Below are positions 35,401-43,896 of a stretch of 64,000 nucleotides of DNA, piece after piece. The notes beneath the pieces were generated by a model. That model did no database searches and had not been told where the DNA came from. It saw only the letters and a list, made by a program, of their open reading frames with translations. The position numbers and the translations under genes were made by a program. Within the stretch, counting starts at the first letter, position 1. Each line of letters starts with the position of its first letter. This DNA is from Flavobacterium sp. KMS (lineage in GTDB: Bacteria; Bacteroidota; Bacteroidia; Flavobacteriales; Flavobacteriaceae). The DNA is taken from positions 1 to 64,000 of the forward strand of contig NZ_JSYP01000024.1 of NCBI RefSeq assembly GCF_000813005.1, read 5' to 3'.

Positions 35401-36336
35401 TTATTTAAATATTGTAGCTAAAAATTGTGTTGTATGTTGTACTGTTTCATCAAACCATGGATTAAAAAACCAAAATGAATGCGGCGAATTCTCTATCGTT
35501 TTTACCTCGTTATATATCTTATTTTGTTTCAAAATGGCTATCATGTCGTCTCTTCCTGCATGAAATCTATCCAAACTGCTATTGATAAACAGTATTGGTG
35601 GTGTGTTTTTATTGGTATGCGTTAATGCCGAAGCATTTTTCCAATTCTTAGGATTTTCTTCATAAGAACCATTTAACCACAAAGCTGCCATTTCTCCCTC
35701 TTCGGATTCTGGATGTTTAAAAGCTAAAATTCCATCTATATCAATAATTGCGTTTACTGCTGCCGATGATTTACTCTTAAACAAAGCATCTTCATAAGCT
35801 AAATCTCCATTTGTTGTACCAATCAAAGCAGCCATTTGACCTCCCGAAGAACATCCTAAAATAGCTATTTTGTTTGGATCCACTCGGAATCTTTTAGCAT
35901 TATCTTTTATAAACTTAATTGCATTTTTTACATCGTAAATTGCCTGTGGATATTTCGCTTCAAGCGATAATCTGTATTCTATTGCAAAACAAGAATATCC
36001 TTTTAATGCTATTTCCTGTCCTAGAACCTGCATTTGTTTTTTATTTCCTGATTTCCAACCTCCGCCATGTATCATGATTACGGCTGGATTTAGTTCTTGT
36101 TTTTTATTGATAAAAGCATCCAAATGCAATGGCCTGCTTTTATCTTTATTATAAACTATATCATATACGGCATTAATATCTTTATTCTTTTGCGCCTGAG
36201 CAATTGTTATAGACGGATATCGCTTAATTAATTTAGTATATGTACTTTTTACAGTATACGATGTATCAATGCTATACTGACTTTGCACAGCAATAGCTTT
36301 GAAAAAAAGCAAACAAAAAAGCAATATTCTTATCAT
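35401..36336 (-). CDS. Secreted alpha/beta-hydrolase esterase (acetyl or feruloyl esterase type)
   Basis: The 311-residue protein has an N-terminal signal (LLFCLLFFKAIAVQSQ). The hormone-sensitive-lipase-like core shows the oxyanion motif MIHGGGWKSG, the nucleophile elbow ILGCSSGGQMA (Ser), an Asp in INSSLDRFHAG and a His in IENSPHSFWFF. It should remove acyl groups from pectic sugars in the periplasm. It lies directly after SusD in unit 1 and 11 bp before DUF4861. Confidence 0.88.
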   Translation of the reverse strand: MIRILLFCLLFFKAIAVQSQYSIDTSYTVKSTYTKLIKRYPSITIAQAQKNKDINAVYDIVYNKDKSRPLHLDAFINKKQELNPAVIMIHGGGWKSGNKKQMQVLGQEIALKGYSCFAIEYRLSLEAKYPQAIYDVKNAIKFIKDNAKRFRVDPNKIAILGCSSGGQMAALIGTTNGDLAYEDALFKSKSSAAVNAIIDIDGILAFKHPESEEGEMAALWLNGSYEENPKNWKNASALTHTNKNTPPILFINSSLDRFHAGRDDMIAILKQNKIYNEVKTIENSPHSFWFFNPWFDETVQHTTQFLATIFK

Positions 36337-36362
36337 CTATAAAAAATAATTTTTAGTTAAGA

Positions 36363-36391
36363 AAGGAGTTCGACATATAATCAAACTCCTT
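36363..36391 (-). terminator. Operon-internal hairpin after SusD
   Basis: AAGGAGTT (36363-36370) pairs perfectly with AACTCCTT (36384-36391). It sits in the 118-bp gap between susD and the esterase. On the minus strand it is not followed by a long T run, so partial termination or mRNA end protection is more likely than full termination. Confidence 0.45.
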
Positions 36392-36454
36392 TTTAACTAA
36401 CTCAAAAAACTAATAATTTAAAAAAATTATGGAATTACTAATTACTAACTCTTC

Positions 36455-38158
36455 TTAATATGCGGGATTTTGAGGGAAATCTTTATTTCTGTTCAAATCT
36501 AATGCTGCTTGTGGTATTGGTCTTAAAACTTTAAGATTTCCATTTTGTCCGTTAAAGGCATTAGCACTTGTAACTTTAGGATTAAATAAAACAGTTCTTT
36601 GTACTAGTGTTCCTGTACGTTTTAAGTCGAACCAACGGTGATATTCACCTAATAATTCTCTTCCTCTTTCGTCTAGTATTGTGTTAATATCTATTGTTGT
36701 AAGTACTGGTATTACTCCTGCTACTCCTCCTCCAGCTCTTTTTCTTACTTCGTTTAAACGTGCTAAAGCTGTTGGCGAATCTCCAGCTTTAAAATATGCT
36801 TCGGCTGCAATTAAATACGTTTCTCCAAGTCTTGCTATGATAAAATCACGTGTGCTACTTCTGTTTGTTGCCACTGTATATGGTGTGGTGTTAAAGTTTA
36901 CACTTGTTGCGCCACTATATGGTGCTTTTGGATCGTCGAATTTACGAACTGGAATAAGGTTGTAATCTCCTCCTGCTGCTGCAGCTGATGAATAAGATCC
37001 CCAAATATGGTATCCTGTAGGCGTTGTTGCCGGTGCAACTACTTTTCCTAAGTCTTTATGTGCTGCTATATAGGCATCTCTATCGGCTTGGGTAAACCAT
37101 TTTGGCTCGTAAAAATGAGCAATTTTTAAGGCTGTTTTATCGGCCACATCATAATAATCGTAATATCTGCTATAGATTTCGGTCATGAATGTTCCTTCCC
37201 AACGTTTGTCGCCTTTTTCAAATAATGATAAAGCGTAAACTGTAGGACAAAGTGTGTAACTTCTGTTAGGATAAGGATTCCCTGCAGCTGCTGCACCTAA
37301 ATACGAACTAAACCAATAGTTTTGTGAACTTCCTAATGATGTTGTTCCCGTAGCATTTGAAGCGATTGAGAATTGAACTGAAAAGATGGTTTCGGCATTC
37401 ATTTCGTTTCCTGGTTTTACTACATTATCAAATGAAACGGCTAATGCCTGACCATTAATTACCTTATCTGCCAAGGCTGCTGCAGTTGTAAAATCTGTTG
37501 CTGTACCAAAAGTTTCATATCCTCTTGTAAGGTAAACTTTGGCCAATAAATTCTGAACGGCTCTTTTATTTACTCTTCCTGTGTAAGCTCCATCTGCTAC
37601 TAGCGGAAGTGCTTCGTTAAGGTCTTTTATGATTTGAGTATATACTTGTTCTGCTGTATTTCTGTCAAATGAAGTAACTGCTGTATTGATATTATCTAAC
37701 ACTACTGGAACTCCTCCATAAGTTTGTACTAACAAGAAATAAGCATTTGCTCTTAAAAATTTAAGTTCTCCTATTCTTGTATCTACTGTACTTGCTTTTT
37801 CGGTTATTCCCGAATAATACAATCCTTTATTCGCTTGTTGTATAGATGAATAACAGGTTCTATACAATTGATCTACTCCTTGCGATGATGATGAAAGTGT
37901 TAGGTATTTAGCCAATCCTTCTGGTTCTTGATTTCTTCCTTCTGAGTACATATCAGTTCCAGCTTCAAACAACCAAGGGTCTCCACCGTAAACATCTTTT
38001 AGTGCTGCATAATTTGTGTTTACCAATGATTCAAAACCGGGAGCAGTAATAAAATATTGCTCTGCCGAACCATAGGAACGATTATCTTCCTCGATATAAT
38101 CCGAGCATGAATTTAGTGTCGTTACCAGTATTCCTATAATTACTATTATTCTTTTCAT
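36455..38158 (-). CDS. SusD/RagB-family outer-membrane lipoprotein (unit 1)
   Basis: The 567-residue protein has a lipobox near residue 18 (LNSCSDY). SusD layout: TPR-like helices (LKFLRANAYFLLVQTYGGVPVV, NLLAKVYLTRGYETFG), AETIFSVQF and the C-terminal ARLGETYLIAAEAYFKAGD, ARLNEVRKRAGG, ERGRELLGEYHRWFDLKRTG and RPIPQAALDLN. It is the surface glycan-binding lid over its SusC partner encoded 11 bp upstream. Specificity for pectic oligomers comes from context. Confidence 0.95.
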   Translation of the reverse strand: MKRIIVIIGILVTTLNSCSDYIEEDNRSYGSAEQYFITAPGFESLVNTNYAALKDVYGGDPWLFEAGTDMYSEGRNQEPEGLAKYLTLSSSSQGVDQLYRTCYSSIQQANKGLYYSGITEKASTVDTRIGELKFLRANAYFLLVQTYGGVPVVLDNINTAVTSFDRNTAEQVYTQIIKDLNEALPLVADGAYTGRVNKRAVQNLLAKVYLTRGYETFGTATDFTTAAALADKVINGQALAVSFDNVVKPGNEMNAETIFSVQFSIASNATGTTSLGSSQNYWFSSYLGAAAAGNPYPNRSYTLCPTVYALSLFEKGDKRWEGTFMTEIYSRYYDYYDVADKTALKIAHFYEPKWFTQADRDAYIAAHKDLGKVVAPATTPTGYHIWGSYSSAAAAGGDYNLIPVRKFDDPKAPYSGATSVNFNTTPYTVATNRSSTRDFIIARLGETYLIAAEAYFKAGDSPTALARLNEVRKRAGGGVAGVIPVLTTIDINTILDERGRELLGEYHRWFDLKRTGTLVQRTVLFNPKVTSANAFNGQNGNLKVLRPIPQAALDLNRNKDFPQNPAY

Positions 38159-38169
38159 TTTTCTTTAAT

Positions 38170-41100
38170 TTAAAATTTTAAACTTAATCCCATTTGTACT
38201 GTCATTGTCGACACACGGTTAACTGCAAGTGCCGCAGTTGCCCATTCTGGGTCGTATCCTTCATAATTTGTAAATACAAACGGATTCAGGACATTTACAT
38301 AAAGGCGTAAGCTTTTAAGTTTTAATTTATCTAGTAATTCATCGTTAAAACTATACCCTAAAGCAATGTTTTGAATTTTAACAAATGATGCATCTTTGTA
38401 AAAAGCTACATTATTAGTATCATAATAAACTCCTGCTCCACGTGGTAATGGGTTTGTGTTTGAGTATTGTGCAGGTAAACCTGCTCCATTTGCAGGAACA
38501 TACCAATCACCTAAATCTAATTTCTGGCGACCTCTATCGGTAACATCGGCAAAATTGTCGTGGAATCCGCTAAATACTGTCATTCCTTGATTTGTTATCA
38601 ATGACATCGATAAATCAAATTGTTTTACTTTTAATGTTGTAGAGAAACTTCCTGACCATTTTGGATCATAATTTCCTAAAATCGCTCTATCATTATTAGC
38701 ATCTATTTTACCATCATTATTTAAATCTTTTACTTTTGCTTCTCCAGGTTTTTGACCATAAGAAAGTGCCTGAGCAGCTTCGCTTTCTTGCCAAACTCCA
38801 TCAAAAACATAGTTGTAATACGAATGGATATTTTCTCCTATAAATAAGTTGTTTCCAACATCGTCTACTTTGTCTTGTCCGTAAATAGACTCTAATTTAT
38901 TCACGTTTTTAGTAAACGTAAAACTGGTTTCCCAAGACACATTTTTAGTTTGGATATTCTTAGTTACCAAGGCAACCTCGATTCCTCTATTACTTACTGA
39001 ACCTACGTTTGAAGTAATTGTAGGAACTCCAATCTCTAATGGTAATGCTTGTTGGAATAATAAATCTTTTGATAAACGATCGTAAACATCTACGCTACCT
39101 GAGATTCTGTTTCGTACAAATCCAAAATCTAAACCTAAGTTTACCTCTTTTGTCTTTTCCCAAGTTAAGTCTGTATTCCCTAAACTTGAAGATGTATATC
39201 CATTTGCTACTGTACCATTAAAATCATAATATGTTGGCACTTTTAAAACACTTAAACTTGAGTATGGACTTACGTTGTCATTTCCTGTATAACCGATACT
39301 TCCTCTTAATTTAAAGTTTGAAACAAATTTTAAATTTTTCATGAACGATTCTTCGTGAACATTCCAACCTAAAGCTACAGATGGGAAAGCTGTCCATTTA
39401 TTCTCTTCAGATAAAACCGATGATCCATCATATCGTACTGAAGCTGTCAATAAATAACGCCCTTTGTATGCGTAGTTTAAACGAGCTGCATAAGATTCTA
39501 ATGTGTTTTTAGAATACGGAATAAATACACCCGAAGGAATTAAAGCAATATTACCTGATGGTGTTAATGAATATGTTGCTTGTGCTCCTGAAGGAAGATT
39601 GTAAAAACTGGTTTCGAAAGGATTTTCTCTTGAAGAAGAAAAATAAGTTTCGGTTGTATTTGAATAAAAACTCTGAAGTCCTAAAAAGCTAAATACGTGA
39701 GCATCTTTTATAGTATAATTGATATTGAACTGATTGTCCCAAGTATAATTAAAGTTGTCTACATTGGTTACATCACCAGATGTTAAGCTCTTGTTTTTGA
39801 GTCCAAAATCGGTCTGTGCTCCTAATGATCTACCTTCTCTGGCATCCATTTTTCCTGCTGAAAAAGTTGACTTGAATGATAACCAGCTTGTCGCTTTGTA
39901 CTCTGCAAATACACTACCTATTGTAGTAAATCTTCTTATTTCGTCGCTAGAATTAGCAATTTCTAAAAGCGGATTGTATGATCCTGTTTTATTAATTCCA
40001 AGGGTTCCATTTGGGTACTTTAAAGTACCTGGTTGTTGTGCATACGTACCAACTATTTCGTTACCCGATGCATCTATCGCCCACGGAGATGTATAAGGGT
40101 TTTGTCTGAAGGCTTCTTGCATTGCAGTTCCACTGCCAAGTTGCTCGTCTGTTTTAGACATCGTTAAGTTTACTCCAAATGAAATTTTATCATTTATCTT
40201 ATGATTCAAACCTGCCTTAAAAGTATATTTATCGATTCCCTCATTATCAATAACTCCAGTTTCTTTCTGTGCTCCCAAACCTATGTTATAAGATAGTCCG
40301 TTATCGGCACGACCCGAAACTGTAAAATAATTATTTTGTGTCATTCCGCCTTTAAGCACAGTGTCTTGCCAATTGTAGCTTTGGTTATTTGCTACTCTTT
40401 GAAATAAAACGGCATTAGTTCCGCCTTGTCCTACAGCTGCATTTAATTCTGTTGGATCTATATCCATATAAGTAGGATTGGTTGCCGAAATTGTAGTTGC
40501 CAAAAATGCCGATTGATGATAATACCACCATTTTTCTGGGCTCATTAATTTAGGCAATCTCACCGCTTGTTTGTTTCCGTAAGAAGTATCAAAAGTTACG
40601 GTTACACCAGCTTTAGCATTTGTTCCATTTTTTGTAGTCACAATAATAACTCCACTTCCTCCTCTTGAACCATAAATAGCTGCCGATGATGCATCTTTAA
40701 GTACATCCATTCTGGCAATGTCCTGCGGGTTTAAGAAATCGATATTATCTGTAGGTACTCCATCTACAACAAACAGCGGTTTTGATCCGTCTTTATTAAT
40801 AGAGTTTGCTCCTCTTATAATAACATTAAATCCATCGCCTATTCTTCCTGAGTTTGAGGTTACCTGAACCCCTGCAATACTACCCTGAATTGCTTCCATT
40901 GGATTGGTAACATTTCTTTCTGTGATTTTGGCAGACGATAACGTGTTTACTGCTCCCGTAAGATCAGCTTTCTTAACTGTTCCGTATCCTACCACAACTA
41001 CCTCTTTTAGAGAATTTGTATCTTCGCTAAGGCTTATATTAATTTTTGTTTTTCCTGCTACGCTCATTTCTTGGGTCTGGAAACCTAAATAACTAAATAC

Positions 41101-41343
41101 TAGGATAGCTTTGCTGTTTGATACATTTATTTTAAAACTTCCTTCAAAGTCTGTGGAAGTTCCGTTTTTAGTTCCTTTTTCTTGAATATTCACTCCTGGC
41201 AGAGATAATCCAGCGGCATCGGTAATTTTTCCTTCTATTACAGTTGATTGAGCACTTATTGTGTTGCTCAACAGGAAATTCAGGAAAAATAAAAATACAA
41301 GATTGTATTTTATTTTTTTCTTTAATAATGGTTTAATGTTCAT
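38170..41343 (-). CDS. SusC/RagA-family TonB-dependent transporter (unit 1)
   Basis: The 1057-residue protein has a signal peptide ending ISAQ and a carboxypeptidase-regulatory-like domain (IEGKITDAAGLSLPGVNI). Then come the TonB box/plug (EVVVVGYGTVKKADLTGAVN, RGANSINKDGSKPLFVVDGVP, ASSAAIYGSRGGSGVIIVTT) and a beta-barrel ending VQMGLSLKF. It imports large pectin fragments through the outer membrane with TonB energy. First gene of unit 1; promoter and operator lie about 320 bp upstream. Confidence 0.96.
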   Translation of the reverse strand: MNIKPLLKKKIKYNLVFLFFLNFLLSNTISAQSTVIEGKITDAAGLSLPGVNIQEKGTKNGTSTDFEGSFKINVSNSKAILVFSYLGFQTQEMSVAGKTKINISLSEDTNSLKEVVVVGYGTVKKADLTGAVNTLSSAKITERNVTNPMEAIQGSIAGVQVTSNSGRIGDGFNVIIRGANSINKDGSKPLFVVDGVPTDNIDFLNPQDIARMDVLKDASSAAIYGSRGGSGVIIVTTKNGTNAKAGVTVTFDTSYGNKQAVRLPKLMSPEKWWYYHQSAFLATTISATNPTYMDIDPTELNAAVGQGGTNAVLFQRVANNQSYNWQDTVLKGGMTQNNYFTVSGRADNGLSYNIGLGAQKETGVIDNEGIDKYTFKAGLNHKINDKISFGVNLTMSKTDEQLGSGTAMQEAFRQNPYTSPWAIDASGNEIVGTYAQQPGTLKYPNGTLGINKTGSYNPLLEIANSSDEIRRFTTIGSVFAEYKATSWLSFKSTFSAGKMDAREGRSLGAQTDFGLKNKSLTSGDVTNVDNFNYTWDNQFNINYTIKDAHVFSFLGLQSFYSNTTETYFSSSRENPFETSFYNLPSGAQATYSLTPSGNIALIPSGVFIPYSKNTLESYAARLNYAYKGRYLLTASVRYDGSSVLSEENKWTAFPSVALGWNVHEESFMKNLKFVSNFKLRGSIGYTGNDNVSPYSSLSVLKVPTYYDFNGTVANGYTSSSLGNTDLTWEKTKEVNLGLDFGFVRNRISGSVDVYDRLSKDLLFQQALPLEIGVPTITSNVGSVSNRGIEVALVTKNIQTKNVSWETSFTFTKNVNKLESIYGQDKVDDVGNNLFIGENIHSYYNYVFDGVWQESEAAQALSYGQKPGEAKVKDLNNDGKIDANNDRAILGNYDPKWSGSFSTTLKVKQFDLSMSLITNQGMTVFSGFHDNFADVTDRGRQKLDLGDWYVPANGAGLPAQYSNTNPLPRGAGVYYDTNNVAFYKDASFVKIQNIALGYSFNDELLDKLKLKSLRLYVNVLNPFVFTNYEGYDPEWATAALAVNRVSTMTVQMGLSLKF

Positions 41344-41661
41344 AGTTTGGTTTTAATGGTTTTGTTAATTGATAGTATTTTAATTCATAATTGATTCTAT
41401 TTTTTTATCATTTATATAGATGGGTAGTAATAAAATTTATGCTTTTAATATTCTTTAGTAAATAAACCTAATCTGCTTTTTTTGCGATTAATCCCTCTTT
41501 TTCCATGGATTGGATTCCGAAATATCATGAACTTGTTTCTCTGTATGAAAAACCAACAGTATAATCACATTAAAAACTGCAACTATTTGTGACGTTATAA
41601 ACTTACTTACAATCATTTATATCGATTATTAATGCCTTTTCTGAATAAAAAACAACAATTA

Positions 41662-41707
41662 TGTAATCGATTACACGAAAGTATAAAATTAGTTTGAATG
41701 AGCCAAA
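41662..41707 (-). promoter_or_regulatory. Promoter and LacI-type operator of pectin unit 1
   Basis: The operator TGTAATCGATTACA is a perfect 14-bp palindrome (41662-41675). On the minus strand it directly follows a -7-like TATACTTT (41678-41685), which is 18 bp from a -33 TTTG (41704-41707). The whole ~80-bp block is similar to the one before the unit 2 GH28 gene (shared GAATG-GCCAAAT and ATAAAAATTA). Binding here would cover the transcription start and repress. Confidence 0.8.
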
Positions 41708-41823
41708 TTAAATTAAATAAAAATTACGTATTTAATTTATATACAGGATTAAAATTACAATAAGTGTAAAAAAACTGATAATTTGTTATTATAATAATTT
41801 AAATAAGATTCAAATGTTACATT

Positions 41824-41841
41824 AAAGTAATCGATTGCTTT
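41824..41841. promoter_or_regulatory. Secondary operator-like palindrome
   Basis: AAAGTAATCGATTGCTTT is palindromic except for one base pair and has the same ATCGAT core as the four main operators. It lies about 150 bp upstream of the main unit 1 operator and could allow looping by a tetrameric LacI-type repressor. Confidence 0.5.
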
Positions 41842-42244
41842 AAGTATTCAGTTTCGGCTTGCAGTACTAGTTTACAGTTTCAGTTGTGGTGATTGAGAAA
41901 TGTGAAATGTAAATTGTATAATATTTTAATCATAGCTCACTGTTTCAACCCTGTGATACAGGTTGTGATGATGTATTGTGCTCCAATGGTTGAAACCGTT
42001 GGCAATATTTATAAGCTAATATGCAGTGAAAGTCTTCGGTTATGGTGATTGAAAATATGAAATGTAAAAATTGGAATGGAGTTACTTGCGGAGATCCCTC
42101 CTGCGTCGGGAAGACAAGTTTGTGGGGAAAGTTTGTGGAGAAAGATTACCTGTAAGGAGCTACATACTGAGACTGCTACTGTAAACTGCTACTGTAAACT
42201 GACACTAAATACTGAAACTAAACACTGTGCCTAAAAAATGAACA

Positions 42245-42282
42245 AAAAAAAGAGATATGCAAAAAATTGCATACCTCTTTTT
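42245..42282 (-). terminator. Terminator of pectin unit 2
   Basis: AAAGAGATATGCAA pairs with TTGCATACCTCTTT with one mismatch; on the minus strand a run of T follows. It lies about 20 bp after the stop of the beta-helix lipoprotein gene. Confidence 0.85.
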
Positions 42283-42303
42283 AAACTAATTTATAAGATA
42301 ATA

Positions 42304-43860
42304 CTATTTAAACCAACGCGGATCTCCTACATTATTCTCTTTTAATGTCTGATTTCCAACTGTAAAATCACCATTTAAAGCATTTGTGAATTTAGGATCT
42401 AATGTTGTGTAATTTCCAGAATTATCAAATTTTATAGGAGTTGCAGCTGTAGTAAAAAGTGCAGCCGAATTATAATAATTATTATTTACAAATGTTGGAG
42501 CTACTGTAACAGCTTGATTTGCAAAGATTGCAGCTGTTTGCGCAAACAATGTATTACGAATTGTCGTTGCATTAGATACAAAACGTATGTACAAAATTCT
42601 ATTTGAAGCTGTCATTCCATTATTAAATATCGTACAACCATCAATTAATATATTAGTGATTAAACCTGTCCCTGTTAAATCTTTGGCATTATCTATACGG
42701 ATAAAATCACGTCCTAATGCACAATTATTAAACGTACTGTTTTTTAATGTAAGCTGTCCTAAATGAGCAATCCTAAAGTCAATAAAATCACCATTATTAG
42801 TCAATACATTTGTTACAACAGTGTTCTCTACTATAGCTGAACCAACTCTTGTGTTGGCTTGACTTGAAGATATTAATGATTTTCCGAAATCATGAATATT
42901 ACATCCACTTATTAAAAGCGGACCATACGTTACATTTGCTTCATTGTATTTAACAGCATCAGTAAGAGTTTTATCTCCGTTTAAATCTAAATCTATCAAA
43001 TTAAGAATTGTAGATCCATTATTAAGTGAGAAGTTTACATGTAGTAATGGCTTCTTATAGCTATATAATCCTCTAATAGTGATTGATTTATTCAAACTGA
43101 TTGTACCTTTAAAAACAGTATAATCTCCAGGCATCAATACTAATACGGCTCCTGGCGCAGCATCGGCAATTTTAGCACTTAAATCATCTTCTGGTTTTAC
43201 TAGAATTCCTGTTCCTATGTCAATTCCTGTTGTAAAAGCGAGTAAACCTCTTTTTTTGCTGCCATTAAACAATTCTGCTATATAAGGTGTTTCTCCTTTT
43301 AATCCTGTTATTATCGCAATTCCGTTTATTTTTTCTTCTGCAGTTACAACATGTTTAATGGCGCCAGGATTAACAACTATTTCTGTTACATTACTATTAG
43401 CAGTCCATCTCAAGGTAACTTTATTCGACTCTATGTCGCCATCTTGGCTAGCTAAGAAAATTTGCTCTGATGATGTGGTTGCCTTAGTAATAGACCATTT
43501 AGAATCTTCTAATCCTGTTGAACTCACTGCTTTTATTCGAATTGAATACGTTGTTTCTCCTTCTAATTGTATACGAACCGGCAATTCTTGTGGATTAACG
43601 TTAACTGTTTTATAAATAGTCTTAAAGTCTACATCATCTGCGCTAAACTCTACAACATAATGATCTGCATCTTCATTAACAGTCCAATTTAAATCAACTG
43701 CTGTTTGATTTCTAACTACTGCAGTAAGACCTATAGGCGAAAACTCTCTGGTTGCTCCTATTCCGTCTAGTAATCCTTCATTATAAGTTTCGCAGCTAGC
43801 AAAAGCAAGCATGAACAATAATGTGGCTATTAATCCTTTTAGTATATATTTTATTTTCAT
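42304..43860 (-). CDS. DUF4957/DUF5123-type surface lipoprotein (Fn3 plus beta-helix)
   Basis: The 518-residue protein has a signal and lipobox FASC near residue 23. Residues about 40-125 and 140-215 look like two fibronectin type III-like domains (TAVDLNWTVNEDADHYVVEFS; NKVTLRWTANSNVTEIVV). From about 220 a right-handed beta-helix runs to the end (GAVLVLMPGDYTVFKGTISL, SAIVENTVVTNVL, LTLKNSTFNNC, GDFTVGNQTLKENNVGDPRW), as in DUF4957/DUF5123 proteins of pectin loci. It takes the SusE/F-like position after SusC-SusD and is probably a surface pectin-binding protein or cryptic lyase; I see no clear catalytic residues. Confidence 0.82.
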   Translation of the reverse strand: MKIKYILKGLIATLLFMLAFASCETYNEGLLDGIGATREFSPIGLTAVVRNQTAVDLNWTVNEDADHYVVEFSADDVDFKTIYKTVNVNPQELPVRIQLEGETTYSIRIKAVSSTGLEDSKWSITKATTSSEQIFLASQDGDIESNKVTLRWTANSNVTEIVVNPGAIKHVVTAEEKINGIAIITGLKGETPYIAELFNGSKKRGLLAFTTGIDIGTGILVKPEDDLSAKIADAAPGAVLVLMPGDYTVFKGTISLNKSITIRGLYSYKKPLLHVNFSLNNGSTILNLIDLDLNGDKTLTDAVKYNEANVTYGPLLISGCNIHDFGKSLISSSQANTRVGSAIVENTVVTNVLTNNGDFIDFRIAHLGQLTLKNSTFNNCALGRDFIRIDNAKDLTGTGLITNILIDGCTIFNNGMTASNRILYIRFVSNATTIRNTLFAQTAAIFANQAVTVAPTFVNNNYYNSAALFTTAATPIKFDNSGNYTTLDPKFTNALNGDFTVGNQTLKENNVGDPRWFK

Positions 43861-43896
43861 AAACTTAATAATTTATAATTAGTTTTAAGTTAGATA

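Larger units (their letters stand above)
41344..42247. other. Long leader and promoter region of unit 1, then repeat-rich spacer
   Basis: From the predicted transcription start near 41670 to the susC ATG there is a leader of about 330 nt without an ORF. The operator/promoter is at 41662-41707 and a second related palindrome at 41824-41841. The remainder (about 41870-42240) is non-coding repeat debris: ACTGTAAACTG words, a CCAATGGTTG/CAACCATTGG-like inverted pair near 41980, and one half of the CTTGTC element near 42090-42130. No gene was seen. Confidence 0.7.
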
